Source of the DNA: an uncultured Alsobacter sp.
GTDB taxonomy: Bacteria; Pseudomonadota; Alphaproteobacteria; Rhizobiales; Beijerinckiaceae
NCBI RefSeq assembly: GCF_945952055.1
Contig: NZ_CAMFHB010000004.1
Span: forward strand, 154,206 to 218,205
Direction of reading: 5' to 3'
Length of the DNA stretch: 64,000 nucleotides
The notes under the pieces: model-generated
What the model was told of the DNA's origin: nothing
The model's input: only the letters and a program-made list of their open reading frames with translations
The model's database searches: none
Program-made: the position numbers and the translations under genes
Shown: one piece after another, positions 10,021-18,547 of the stretch
How positions within the stretch are numbered: the stretch's first letter is position 1
Layout of the letters: every line of letters starts with the position of its first letter

Positions 10021-11151
10021 TCACCAGCCGCCGAAGCGCGGCCAGGTCCGCAGGGGCTCGCCGGCCTTCGCCGGGATCACGGTGTAGGCCGGAAACTGCG
10101 CCCCGGTGGCGCAGGCGTGGTTGGGCAGGATGCGCACACGCGCGCCGACCGGCAATCGCGGCAGCGACGCCGTGCTGCCGGGGCGCAACGCGATGGTGCC
10201 GTGCTCCTGGTTCGCGGCCTTGACGATGAGGTCGGGATAGACGCGCCCGTCCTCGTCGCAGACGAGGCCGTAGCCATGGTCCACGGCCTGGACGGCCGTG
10301 CCCCGGTCGCGCGACATGGCCATCCAGCCCGCGTCGACCAGGATCCAGCCGCGCTCCTCCTGGTGGCCGATGACGGTGGCGAGCACCGAGAGCGCGACGT
10401 CGTCCTGCGTGCAGGCGCCGATACCGGCCATCACGAGGTCGAAGAACACGTAGACGCCGGCGCGCACCTCGGTGACGCCGTCGAGGGTGTCGGCGCCGTG
10501 GGCGGTGGGCGTGGAGCCGACGCTGACGATCGGGCACGGCAGGCCAGCGGCGCGAAGCTGGTCTGCCGCCGTGACCGCGGCAAGGCGCTCGCGCTCGGCG
10601 AAGGCGGCATGGGCCGGGGGCCCAACGACGCCATAGCTCTCGCCCGCATGGGTGACGACGCCGCGCAGGGCGCCTTTCGCGTGCAGGCGCCGGCCGATCT
10701 CCACGATGCGCGGGTCGTCCGGCGCGAGACCGCCGCGATGGCCGTCGCTGTCGATCTCGATCAGGGTGGGAATGGCCCCGCCTGGGGCGGCCAGCACCGC
10801 CTCCGCCTGGGGCAGGCTGTCGAGGATCACGGTGAGGTCGCAGCCCTCGGCCCGCAGGGCCGCCGCCCGGGCGACCTTCTGGGGCGCGATGCCCACGGCA
10901 TAGAGGATGTCGCGGATGCCGCCCTCGCGGAAGAACACCTCAGCTTCGCGCAGGGTGGACACCGTGGCGCCCACGGCGCCCGCGAGCTGGCGCCTGGCCA
11001 CGTCCACCGACTTGCAGGTCTTGAGATGCGGGCGCAGGCCCACGCCAAGCCGGTCCATGCGGGCGCGCAGGCGCTCGATGTTGGCGAGCATCCTCTCTTC
11101 GTCGAGCAGGAGCGATGGCGTGTCGAGGGCGGCGAGGTCGGGGTGGGGCAT
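10021..11151 (-). CDS. D-threonine aldolase / D-serine dehydratase-like PLP enzyme
   Basis: 376 aa of the fold III, alanine-racemase-like family that includes metal-activated D-threonine aldolase and D-serine dehydratase. DTPSLLLDEERMLANIERL opens the barrel. RPHLKTCKS places the PLP lysine at about Lys44. SVGSTPTAHGAD and the C-terminal PNHACAT (His345, Cys347) give the phosphate-binding and metal-binding residues. Start 11151 is chosen over the longer frame because the upstream stretch is dyad-repeat DNA. The substrate is probably a D-beta-hydroxy amino acid. Confidence 0.85.
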   Translation of the reverse strand: MPHPDLAALDTPSLLLDEERMLANIERLRARMDRLGVGLRPHLKTCKSVDVARRQLAGAVGATVSTLREAEVFFREGGIRDILYAVGIAPQKVARAAALRAEGCDLTVILDSLPQAEAVLAAPGGAIPTLIEIDSDGHRGGLAPDDPRIVEIGRRLHAKGALRGVVTHAGESYGVVGPPAHAAFAERERLAAVTAADQLRAAGLPCPIVSVGSTPTAHGADTLDGVTEVRAGVYVFFDLVMAGIGACTQDDVALSVLATVIGHQEERGWILVDAGWMAMSRDRGTAVQAVDHGYGLVCDEDGRVYPDLIVKAANQEHGTIALRPGSTASLPRLPVGARVRILPNHACATGAQFPAYTVIPAKAGEPLRTWPRFGGW

Positions 11152-11202
11152 GCGGGGCTCCGGGCGAGGAGGCCTCGTGTAGCGCGGCTCGCCGCTTCGA
11201 GA

Positions 11203-11300
11203 AAGTCGTGGGTCCCCGGGCCAAGCCGGGGATGACGGCGGAGAGTGGGGCGCAATCTCTCCTCCGTCCTGCCCGGGCTTCGGCCCGGGCATCCACGACT
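11203..11300. repeat. Dyad repeat, copy 2 (half-units in reversed order)
   Basis: AAGTCGTGGGTCCCCGGG with CCAAGCCGGGGATGACGG is followed by CCGTCCTGCCCGGGC and CCCGGGCATCCACGACT. The two half-units point outward relative to copy 1. It fills the space between the PLP-enzyme gene and the small membrane protein gene. Confidence 0.8.
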
Positions 11301-11308
11301 GACTGTCG

Positions 11309-11713
11309 TCACAGGGGGCCGGAGACTCGCGGCACGATGACCAGCAGGGCGGCGAGGCAGGCGGCGTTGGCGGCCATGCCCGCCCAGTGGAGGCGACGCA
11401 GGACGGCAGGCGCGCCGGCCGCGATGGCCGCGTCCATGCGGCCGAGCAGCCAGCGGCGCCAGAGAAGCGCGGCGGCGGGGACGAGCGCGAAGGCGAAAGC
11501 GGCGGCCCAGTGCCCCCCGAGGAGCACGGCGATGGTGCCCACCGTGCCGGTGGCGATGAGGGCGTAGAAGTAGCCGTGGAACATCACGCGCAGCAGCCGG
11601 GCCACCTGCGGGATCTCGAGCTTCACCAGCAGGAAGGCCGGCGAGGCGATGAGCAGGTACAGCACCGGGAGGAGCTGGATCACCATCGCGAAGAGGATGT
11701 ACGGGCTCGGCAT
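11309..11713 (-). CDS. Small integral membrane protein, unknown function
   Basis: 134 aa with about four hydrophobic helices (FAMVIQLLPVLYLLIASPAFL; GYFYALIATGTVGTIAVLLGG; WAAAFAFALVPAAALLW; and a C-terminal AANAACLAALLVIV). Not recognised as a named family. Start 11713 (MPSPYILF) is chosen because upstream codons come from a dyad repeat. Repeats flank it on both sides, so it looks like an isolated transcription unit. Confidence 0.65.
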   Translation of the reverse strand: MPSPYILFAMVIQLLPVLYLLIASPAFLLVKLEIPQVARLLRVMFHGYFYALIATGTVGTIAVLLGGHWAAAFAFALVPAAALLWRRWLLGRMDAAIAAGAPAVLRRLHWAGMAANAACLAALLVIVPRVSGPL

Positions 11714-11765
11714 GGGCAAGGCTTGCCACGGCGTGAACGTGACGGCAATGGCGGGAGTGACGTGA

Positions 11766-11863
11766 CGTCGTGGGTCCCCGGGCCAAGCCCGGGGATGACG
11801 GCGGAGAGAGAGGCGCGACCTCTCAACCGGCCTGGCCGGGCCTGGCCCGGCCATCAACGACTT
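11766..11863. repeat. Dyad repeat, copy 3
   Basis: GTCGTGGGTCCCCGGGCC with AAGCCCGGGGATGACGGC, then GGCCTGGCCGGGCC and GGCCCGGCCATCAACGACTT. The second half-unit is diverged. It lies between the small membrane protein gene and the end of the acid-sugar operon. Confidence 0.8.
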
Positions 11864-11870
11864 TGCAGCG

Positions 11871-12206
11871 TCAGGCCTTGAGGTGCATCGTCACCAGCAC
11901 GGTGTTTTCCGAGCCCTCGGGGAAGCTCGCCGCCACGCGCAGCCAGTTGCCGAAGTGGCGGATGCGCAGCACGGCGATGCCGTCGCGGGCGGTGGGCATG
12001 GCCACCGCGGTGCCCTCGGGCACCCAGCGCATGCCGTCGGGCGAGATCTCGGCGCGGACCTGGGGCTGGGGGCCCTTGGGGTCCTTGAGGGAGCGCACGA
12101 AGATCACCGCCTCATGGGCCCAGCCGGCCTCGTGCGGTTCGCTCGCCGCCTCGCCGGTCCAGCGCTCGTTGCGGGCGACGATGGAGGTGATGTTTTCGGG
12201 CAGCAT
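11871..12206 (-). CDS. Small uncharacterised protein coupled to an acid-sugar enzyme operon
   Basis: 111 aa, no family recognised. The sequence (TSIVARNERWTGEAASEP, then RAEISPDGMRWVPEG, RIRHFGNWLRVAASF) suggests a compact beta-sandwich, like the carbohydrate-associated discoidin or lectin-like modules; this is only an impression. Its ATG overlaps the stop of the upstream 297-aa gene (ATGA), so the two proteins are probably made in equal amounts and may act together. Third gene of the operon led by the mandelate-racemase-type enzyme. Confidence 0.75.
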   Translation of the reverse strand: MLPENITSIVARNERWTGEAASEPHEAGWAHEAVIFVRSLKDPKGPQPQVRAEISPDGMRWVPEGTAVAMPTARDGIAVLRIRHFGNWLRVAASFPEGSENTVLVTMHLKA

Positions 12207-13099
12207 CAGAAGTCCCCCGAGATGCAGACCGAGTCGATGTAGAGGAAGGCGCGCTTGTCGACGTCCGTCTCGACGAAGAACAGGAAGTTCAGCATGCACC
12301 ACAGGTTCTTCATGCCCGGGATGCGGATCGAGTCGAAGCCCGACACGTCGAACACCCGGTCGTTGCAGCGGAAACCGGTGGCCTGCATCGTCTCCAGGTC
12401 GAAGTCGAAGCAGATATAGGTCCAGTTCACCTTGGTCGGGATCTCGTTGTAGCAGAGCCGCTGCCCGCCATCGGCGAGGTCCACCCAGCCCTCGGGCGAG
12501 AGGTGGTAGTGGCTCACCGTCTTGGCGCTGCCGAACGTGGTGAAGGGCGTCGTCTTGGTCTTGAACTGCCACTTCTGGACGTGCTCGCCGTCCTTGGCGT
12601 TCAGGAATTTCAGGTGCGGCATCACCCGGTCGTTCGCGCCGTCGCGGTCGCCGCCCTGCAGGTCGAAGGCGAAGCCCACCGCCCGCACGTCCGTCTCGCT
12701 GAGGCGCAGCTCGTTGGCCTCGGGCTTGAAGGTGACGTAGGCTTCGAACCGGATCGGCCCGCGCTTCCTGAAGGTGTGGCGCTTGATGGTGACGTTCTGG
12801 GCGCCCGCCCTCGGCCGTGTCGCGAGCTTCAGGGCGTAGGACGAGTCCATGCCGCCGTGCGAGCCCGCCTCCCAGTGGGCGAGCGTGGAGAGCATGGCGC
12901 TGGTGTGCTGGGCATAGCCCGCCAGCATGGCGTCGAGATCGTCCTCGTAGTTGCCGACGAGCTGCGACCAGCCGCAATGGCCGCGCGAAAAGTCGTCGTG
13001 CGAGATGATGCGGGGCAGCGGGTCGAAGCGGCTGAGGTCCGGATTGGCCCTGAGCAGCGCCTGTCGCAACGCCTCCGCCATGGCTGGATCGTGTGTCAC
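12206..13099 (-). CDS. Uncharacterised 297-aa protein in an acid-sugar operon
   Basis: 297 aa with no signal peptide. It is aromatic-rich and beta-strand-like (FRKRGPIRFEAYVTFKPEAN, SHYHLSPEGWVDLADGG, WTYICFDFDLETMQ), the pattern of a concanavalin/jelly-roll sugar-binding fold, but no catalytic motif or named family is recognised. It starts 13 bases after the dehydratase stop and overlaps the following 111-aa gene by ATGA. Context suggests a role with the same sugar acid or its polymer, for example binding or a divergent lyase or isomerase. Not assigned. Confidence 0.8.
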   Translation of the reverse strand: MTHDPAMAEALRQALLRANPDLSRFDPLPRIISHDDFSRGHCGWSQLVGNYEDDLDAMLAGYAQHTSAMLSTLAHWEAGSHGGMDSSYALKLATRPRAGAQNVTIKRHTFRKRGPIRFEAYVTFKPEANELRLSETDVRAVGFAFDLQGGDRDGANDRVMPHLKFLNAKDGEHVQKWQFKTKTTPFTTFGSAKTVSHYHLSPEGWVDLADGGQRLCYNEIPTKVNWTYICFDFDLETMQATGFRCNDRVFDVSGFDSIRIPGMKNLWCMLNFLFFVETDVDKRAFLYIDSVCISGDF

Positions 13100-13112
13100 C
13101 GCGTGGCTCTCC

Positions 13113-14285
13113 CTACTGGACCCGCAGACGCTTCACGGCGTCCCAGTCGATCTCGATGCCGAGGCCAGGCCCCGTGGGCACCTCGAACAACCCGTTCTTC
13201 TGGCGCTCGATGCCGGGCTTCGCGCCCGTGATCCAGCACTTGAAGGGACTGCCGTCGGTCTCGCATTCCATGGCCTTCACGTTCGGCATGGCGGCGGCGA
13301 GCTGCACGCTCGCGGCCTCGCAGACGATGCCGGACATGCCGATGTGCGGGGCGTAGCGCACGTCGTGGGCGGCGGCGAACTCGGCCATGCGGCGCGTCTC
13401 GGAGATGCCGCCGGCCCGCGCCACGTCGGGCTGCAGATAGGCCAGCGTGCGCGACTGGACGAGGCGCATGGCCTGGTCGAGCGTGTAGTTGCTTTCGCCG
13501 GCGGCGAGCGGCGTGTCGCAGCGCTTGCGCAGCTCGACGTAGCCGTCCTCGTCCTCGGGGCGCAGCGGCTCCTCGAACCAGAAATAGCCGTTGGCGGTGA
13601 GCGCGCGGCCGACCTCGACCGCCTCCTCCAGGGTGTAGGCCCAGTTGGCGTCCACGCAGAGATCGACCGCGTCGCCGGCCCGCCTGCGCAAAAGCTCGAT
13701 GCGGCGGCAGGCGTCGCGCACGGGGTTCGCCATCTTGACCTTGATGCGCGGGAAGCCGGCCTCGAGATAGCGCACCAGTTCCGCCTCCATGGCGGCGTCC
13801 GAGCCCCAGTTCACAGAGGCCGCGTAGACCGGCACGTGGGTGCGGCCCATGCCGCCGAGCAGGCGGTGGATGGGCATGTTCGCGGCCTTGCCGAGGATGT
13901 CCCACAGCGCGATGTCGACGCCGGCGATGGCCTCGAACAGCATGCCGCCGGACCGGCCCGAGAGCGCCCGGCGCATGGACTGCCACAGCGCCGTGATGGC
14001 GGAGGCGTCCTGCCCGATCAGGCGGGGCTTCAGCGACGTCTCGATGACGTCGGCATAGGCGCGCGGCGAGAAGCGGGCGAGCGCCTCGCCGACGCCGGTG
14101 ATGCCCGCCTCCGTGCGCACCTCGACGAGGCAGATCGACACGTCGGTGTAGGCGCCCCAGGAGGTGACCGTGGGCGTGGGCAGCGTCTGGCAAAGCGGAT
14201 GCGCGATGACGTCCGTGATGCGGAGCCCTGCCCCGCTCGCCGCCGGATCTGTCACGTCCTGGCCTCCCTCGGTCTTGCCCGTCAT
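13113..14285 (-). CDS. Mandelate racemase/muconate lactonizing family enzyme (probable acid-sugar dehydratase)
   Basis: 390 aa, enolase superfamily, mandelate-racemase subgroup. The KxK base motif is at Lys182-Val-Lys184, metal ligands are Asp212 (VDANWAY), Glu238 (FEEPL) and Glu264 (AGESNY), and the second catalytic dyad is Asp287 (LQPDVARAGG) with His314 (YAPHIG). All chemistry residues are present, so it should be active, most likely dehydrating a sugar acid to a 2-keto-3-deoxy acid. It leads a leftward operon and diverges from the GntR regulator and the sugar importer. Confidence 0.9.
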   Translation of the reverse strand: MTGKTEGGQDVTDPAASGAGLRITDVIAHPLCQTLPTPTVTSWGAYTDVSICLVEVRTEAGITGVGEALARFSPRAYADVIETSLKPRLIGQDASAITALWQSMRRALSGRSGGMLFEAIAGVDIALWDILGKAANMPIHRLLGGMGRTHVPVYAASVNWGSDAAMEAELVRYLEAGFPRIKVKMANPVRDACRRIELLRRRAGDAVDLCVDANWAYTLEEAVEVGRALTANGYFWFEEPLRPEDEDGYVELRKRCDTPLAAGESNYTLDQAMRLVQSRTLAYLQPDVARAGGISETRRMAEFAAAHDVRYAPHIGMSGIVCEAASVQLAAAMPNVKAMECETDGSPFKCWITGAKPGIERQKNGLFEVPTGPGLGIEIDWDAVKRLRVQ

Positions 14286-14323
14286 GGGACGGTTTCGCGG
14301 GACAAGGACTAGCGCGGAACTTC

Positions 14324-14336
14324 GTTGCTTGGCAAC
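14324..14336. promoter_or_regulatory. Candidate GntR operator, dyad 1
   Basis: GTTGC-TTG-GCAAC, a perfect 5-bp inverted repeat in the region between the divergent dehydratase and gntR-type genes. FCD-type GntR regulators usually bind short dyads in exactly this position. Confidence 0.5.
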
Positions 14337-14341
14337 TGAGA

Positions 14342-14358
14342 AACTTAGTTGCTAGGTT
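14342..14358. promoter_or_regulatory. Candidate GntR operator, dyad 2
   Basis: AACTTAGTTGCTAGGTT matches its own reverse complement at 13 of 17 positions. It is centred about 20 bases (roughly two helical turns) from dyad 1 and shares the core GTTGC, so the pair may bind cooperatively. Confidence 0.45.
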
Positions 14359-14417
14359 TGCGGGAGCGTGCCATCCTCACCGCGATCGCCCGTGTCCCGG
14401 AATGCCCAAGCACCGGA

Positions 14418-15188
14418 ATGCCAATGTCCGCTGAGCCTGCCCGCAAGTCCGTCTTCGCCGCGCAGCCCGCGAGCCCCTCGCGGCTCGCCGACACGGTGTC
14501 GGACGCCATCGCCGCCGCCCTCTTCGACGGCCGCATCGCGCCGGGCGAGGCTCTGCCCTCCGAGGGCGAGATCGCGAAGGAATTCGGCGTCTCCAAGCCC
14601 ATCGCGCGCGAGGCGCTGCGCCAGCTCACCGCAGCCGGCCTCGTGCTGACCCAGCAGGGCAAGGTGGCCCGCGCCAAGGCGCTGAACGGCGACGCGCTGG
14701 AAAAGATCTACGGCTACGCCGTGCGCTCCAGCCTGACGCGGCTGCGCGAGGCCAACGAGATGCGCCGCGTGATCGAGACCGGCATCGCGCGCCTTGCCGC
14801 GCAGCGCCGCGAGAAGGCGGGCCTCGCGGCCATGCAGCTGGCGCTCGACGAGATGCGCACGGGGCTCGGCGACCCGACCCTGTTCACCGAGGCGGACGTG
14901 CTCTTCCACATGGGCCTCGCGATCGCCACCGGCAATTCGATGATCAGGGTGCAGATGGAGGGCATGCGCTCGGTGCAGCGCGAGGTCTCCGACCTCTTCT
15001 CGCGCCGCGCCAACCGCACCAAGGCCGACTGGCAGGCGACCATCGCCCGGCACGTCGCGCTCTACGACGCGATCGAGGCCGGCGACGCCGATCTCGCCGA
15101 GCAATGCGTGGCCAGGCACTACGCCGCCGCCGACATCGCCTCCTTCGAAGTGGCAGGCCGCAAGCTCAAGGGCGAGGCCGCGCCATGA
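14418..15188 (+). CDS. GntR family transcriptional regulator, FadR/FCD type
   Basis: About 256 aa. The N-terminal winged helix-turn-helix (residues about 16-80) has SRLADTVSDAIAAALFDGRI, the typical LPSEGEIAKEFGVSKPIAREALRQL and a wing. The C-terminal FCD effector domain is all-helical (RRVIETGIARLAAQR, then RHVALYDAIEAGDADLAEQ). It probably senses the sugar acid or an intermediate and represses the divergent operons. Start uncertain: ATGs at 14418 and 14424 are both in frame and neither has a strong Shine-Dalgarno. Its stop overlaps the SDR start (ATGA). Confidence 0.9.
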   Translation: MPMSAEPARKSVFAAQPASPSRLADTVSDAIAAALFDGRIAPGEALPSEGEIAKEFGVSKPIAREALRQLTAAGLVLTQQGKVARAKALNGDALEKIYGYAVRSSLTRLREANEMRRVIETGIARLAAQRREKAGLAAMQLALDEMRTGLGDPTLFTEADVLFHMGLAIATGNSMIRVQMEGMRSVQREVSDLFSRRANRTKADWQATIARHVALYDAIEAGDADLAEQCVARHYAAADIASFEVAGRKLKGEAAP

Positions 15189-16009
15189 CCGCCGGGCGGT
15201 TCTCCCTCGCGGGACGGCGCGCCTTCGTCACGGGCGCCAGCTCCGGCATCGGCCGGGCCATCGCGCTCGCGCTGCACGAGCTCGGCGCGACGCTGGTGCT
15301 GCACCATTTCGGCGACCCCGAGGGAGCCGCCGCCTCGGCCCGCGCCGTCGGCGGGGCGCCGGTGTTCGAGGCCGACTTCACGCGGGCCGGCGCCGCCACG
15401 GCACTCGCCGGCGCCGTGCTCGATCGGCATGGCCCCATCGACGTCCTCATCGCCAATGCCGCTATCGAGCGCCGCGCCGCCTGGACGGCACTGACGGAGG
15501 CCGAAGTCGGCGCGCATGTCTCGGCGAACCTGCTGTCCCTCATCGCGCTCACCCAGGGCTTCGTGCCCGCTATGGCCGAGCGCGGCTGGGGCCGCGTGGT
15601 TGCCACCGGCAGCGTCATGGCGGCCCGCCCCCGCGCCGAGGCGCTGGCCTATGCCGCCATGAAGAGCGCGCAGTTCACCGCGCTGCGCTCCATCGCCCGC
15701 GAGGTGGGTCCCCGCGGGGTGACGATGAACGTCGTCTCGCCCGGTGCCATCCAGATCGAGAGGAACGCGGCGCGCTACGCCGACCCGGACTTCCGCCGGG
15801 CGGTGACGGCCAAGATCCCCCTCGCCCGCCCCGGCACGCCGGACGACGTGGCGGGCGCGGTGGCGTTCCTGTGCACCGACGCCGCGGCCTACATCACGGG
15901 GGCCAACATCCCCGTCGACGGGGGCTGGACGATCGGCGACGCGCCGGGGGCACTGCCGGGGGATGGTTCGTCCTCCGAGACGCGGCCTGCGGCCGTCGAG
16001 AGGACGTGA
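15185..16009 (+). CDS. Short-chain dehydrogenase/reductase (SDR)
   Basis: 274 aa NAD(P)-dependent oxidoreductase. The cofactor motif TGASSGIGRAIAL is at about residues 15-27, NAA near 92, and the active-site Tyr-x3-Lys in YAAMKSAQ. The closing PGTPDDVAGAVAFLCTDAAAYITG and VDGGW are typical of classical SDRs. By context it oxidises or reduces the sugar or keto-acid intermediate of the neighbouring dehydratase pathway. Translationally coupled to the GntR gene; a dyad repeat separates it from the importer genes. Confidence 0.9.
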   Translation: MTAGRFSLAGRRAFVTGASSGIGRAIALALHELGATLVLHHFGDPEGAAASARAVGGAPVFEADFTRAGAATALAGAVLDRHGPIDVLIANAAIERRAAWTALTEAEVGAHVSANLLSLIALTQGFVPAMAERGWGRVVATGSVMAARPRAEALAYAAMKSAQFTALRSIAREVGPRGVTMNVVSPGAIQIERNAARYADPDFRRAVTAKIPLARPGTPDDVAGAVAFLCTDAAAYITGANIPVDGGWTIGDAPGALPGDGSSSETRPAAVERT

Positions 16010-16035
16010 AACGTGGTCGGGGCTCGCGTCACCCC

Positions 16036-16136
16036 CTCCGCCGTCATGCCCGGGCTTGGCCCGGGCACCCACGACTTGGGACGGCTCAGGCAAAGTCGTG
16101 GGTCCCCGGGCCAAGCCCGGGGATGACGGCGGAGAG
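16036..16136. repeat. Dyad repeat, copy 4
   Basis: CCGTCATGCCCGGGCTTGG and CACCCACGACTT face AAAGTCGTGGGTCCCCGGG and CCAAGCCCGGGGATGACGG. A near-perfect two-half unit lying upstream of the sugar-binding protein gene. Confidence 0.88.
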
Positions 16137-16214
16137 ATTGTGCGGGCTGCGCAACGACCGCATAGGACGACGCAGAGTTTCAAAGCAACACGAAACCAAA
16201 AGGGAGGAACACCG

Positions 16215-17456
16215 ATGAAGACCCTCACCACGCTCCTGGCCGTCTCGGCCACCGCGCTCGTCCTCGCCTCGCCGGCGCTGGCGGCCGAGCTGCGCATGAC
16301 GATCTGGACCGGCAATGAGGCGCATCTGAAGATGCTCAACGGCTATGCCGAGAGCTTCAAGGCGACGCATCCCGACGTCACGGTGAAGTTCGAGACCATC
16401 CCGCCGGGCGACTACACGCAGAAGCTCACGTTCCAGCTCGCCGGCGGCAACGCGCCAGACCTCGGCTGGCTGATGGAGGACGCCGCCCCCACCTTCGCCA
16501 CCGCGAACGTGCTGGAGGACCTCGCACCCACGCTCAACAGTGCCAAGGACTACGACTTCGCCGATTTCTCCAAGCCCGCCATGGGGCTCTGGATGACCGG
16601 CGCGAAGGTCTGGGGCGTGCCCTTCTCGACGTCGCCCTTCGTGATCTTCTTCAACAAGGACATGTTCGACAAGGCGGGCCTGGAAGATCCGCTGGCGCTC
16701 GCCGCCAAGGGCCAGTGGGACATGGCCAAGTTCCAGGACGTGTCCAAGAAGCTCACCGCCGCCAACGGCAAGTTCGGCTTCGAGTTCAAGGACGGCCAGG
16801 GCTACGACAGCCGCATCATGCACGCGCTGATGCCGCCGATCCGCGCCTATGGGGGCGACGTGTGGGTGGGCAAGACCTGCGGTTTCGACAGCCCGCAGTC
16901 CACGGCCGCCGTGAAGCAGCTCCACGAGATGGTGTTCAAGGACAAGTCCATCGTGCCGCCCGGCGAGAAGGGCGACTACTTCTCCGGCAACGCCGCGATG
17001 ACCATCAACCAGATCTCGCGCGCCTCGCTGATGCCGCAGGCCGGCTTCAAGTGGGGCATCGCGCCCCTGCCGACGGGCCCCGGAGGCGAGTCCCCCGTCA
17101 TCGGGCAAGCGGGCATCGTGGTGTTCGCTGCGGGCAAACAGAAAAAACTCGCGGCCGAGTTCGTCGCCCACATGACGACCAAGGCCGGAGTCGCCACCGC
17201 GGCGCAGTTCTTCCCGCCGGCGCGCCAGAGCGTGCTCGCCTCCGACGCCTTCGTGAACTCCAACAACCTCATCCCGCCCGCGCAGATGAAGGTGGTCGGC
17301 GACGCGATCGCCAAGGGCAAGGTGCTGCCCGCCCACGAGAAGAGCCCGCAGATCCTCGCCGCGATGAAGCCGCGCGTGGACGCTCTGTGGCGCGCGGACG
17401 CCAACGTGGAGAGCGCGCTGAAGGCGGTGTGCGGGGCCATCCAGCCGCTGCTGTGA
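16215..17456 (+). CDS. Sugar ABC transporter substrate-binding protein (family 1)
   Basis: 413 aa. Signal peptide MKTLTTLLAVSATALVLASPALA with cleavage near residue 23, then an SBP_bac_1 fold (LRMTIWTGNEAHLKMLNGYA, NAPDLGWLMEDAAP, VWGVPFSTSPFVIFFNKDMF). It delivers a sugar or sugar acid to the two permeases downstream. AGGGAGG lies about 8 bases before the ATG; the open frame upstream is dyad-repeat DNA. Dyad repeats flank the gene on both sides. Confidence 0.93.
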   Translation: MKTLTTLLAVSATALVLASPALAAELRMTIWTGNEAHLKMLNGYAESFKATHPDVTVKFETIPPGDYTQKLTFQLAGGNAPDLGWLMEDAAPTFATANVLEDLAPTLNSAKDYDFADFSKPAMGLWMTGAKVWGVPFSTSPFVIFFNKDMFDKAGLEDPLALAAKGQWDMAKFQDVSKKLTAANGKFGFEFKDGQGYDSRIMHALMPPIRAYGGDVWVGKTCGFDSPQSTAAVKQLHEMVFKDKSIVPPGEKGDYFSGNAAMTINQISRASLMPQAGFKWGIAPLPTGPGGESPVIGQAGIVVFAAGKQKKLAAEFVAHMTTKAGVATAAQFFPPARQSVLASDAFVNSNNLIPPAQMKVVGDAIAKGKVLPAHEKSPQILAAMKPRVDALWRADANVESALKAVCGAIQPLL

Positions 17457-17483
17457 GGGCGATCGCTCTCCTCCATCTCTCAG

Positions 17484-17576
17484 CGTCATGCCCGGGCTTG
17501 GCCCGGGCACCCACGACTTCGGGATGGCCCCGGCAAAGTCGTGGATGGCCGGGCCAAGCCCGGCCAGGACGCGGAG
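17484..17576. repeat. Dyad repeat, copy 5
   Basis: GCGTCATGCCCGGGCTTGGC and CACCCACGACTT face AAAGTCGTGGATGGCCGGG and CCAAGCCCGGCCAGGACGC. It begins 28 bases behind the binding-protein stop and precedes the permease, so it can act as the downstream hairpin of that message. Confidence 0.88.
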
Positions 17577-17626
17577 AGAGGGGCGCTTGAACTGGCCGAA
17601 CGTCTCGACCCTGGGATTGGAACGCA

Positions 17627-18547
17627 ATGCCCCGCCCCGCCACCGTCCCCATGGCGAACGACGACCCGCCGTGGCTCAGCCTGAAGATGCGCGAGGCCAT
17701 GGAGGCCTGGCTCTTCCTCGGGCCGACGCTGGCGGGCTTCCTCATCTTCTTCGCCGGGCCGCTCGTCGCCGTCGTCGGCTACTCGATGACCGAGTGGAAC
17801 CTGCTGTCGCAGCAGTCCACCTTCGTGGGCCTCAAGAACTACAGCCACGCGCTCACCGAGAACCCGGACTTCTGGCTCGTGGTGCGCAACTCGGCGATCT
17901 TCGCGCTGGGGCTGGTGCCGGCCAACATGGCGCTGGCGCTGGCGCTCGCCATCGCGCTGTCGCGCCCGTTCCGCGGCGTCGTCGTCTTCCGCACGGTGTT
18001 CTTCGCGCCCGTCGTCACCTCGGCGGCGGCGTGGGCGATCGTGTGGAAGTTCCTGCTGCAGGGCGAGGCGGGCTTCGTGAACCAGATGCTCGCTTACGTC
18101 GGCATCGCCGGGCCCAACTGGCTGCGCGAGCCCAACTGGGCCATGGTCGCGGTGATCGCGACCCGCGTCATCAAGATGGTCGGGCTCAACATGATCCTCT
18201 ACATCGCCGCGCTGCAGGCGATCCCGCGCGACTACGAGGCCGCCGCGCGGCTCGAGGGCGCCTCGAGCTGGCAGATCTTCACCGGCATCACCTGGCCGCT
18301 GCTCGGCCCCACGACCCTCGTCATCATGGTCATCACCACGATCGGCTCGTTCAAGGTGTTCGACCACATCTACCTGATGACGGGCGGCGGGCCGGAGAAC
18401 GGCACGCTGGTGCTGGCCTTCGCCATCTACGAACAGGGCTTCAAGTTCTTCAATGTCGGCTACGCCTCGGCGCTGGCGATGATCATGTTCGTCATCGTCA
18501 TGGGGCTGACCCTGGTGCAGCTCGCCGTGCGGCGGAGGGACACGTGA
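17627..18547 (+). CDS. Sugar ABC transporter permease (MalF/UgpA type)
   Basis: 306 aa, six predicted membrane helices, the first being WLFLGPTLAGFLIFFAGPLVAVV. The coupling loop is DYEAAARLEGASSWQIF. The C-terminal MTGGGPENGTLVLAFAIYEQGF is characteristic of this subfamily. The ATG at 17651 is an alternative start. The stop overlaps the GTG of the next permease. Forms the membrane channel with it. Confidence 0.93.
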   Translation: MPRPATVPMANDDPPWLSLKMREAMEAWLFLGPTLAGFLIFFAGPLVAVVGYSMTEWNLLSQQSTFVGLKNYSHALTENPDFWLVVRNSAIFALGLVPANMALALALAIALSRPFRGVVVFRTVFFAPVVTSAAAWAIVWKFLLQGEAGFVNQMLAYVGIAGPNWLREPNWAMVAVIATRVIKMVGLNMILYIAALQAIPRDYEAAARLEGASSWQIFTGITWPLLGPTTLVIMVITTIGSFKVFDHIYLMTGGGPENGTLVLAFAIYEQGFKFFNVGYASALAMIMFVIVMGLTLVQLAVRRRDT

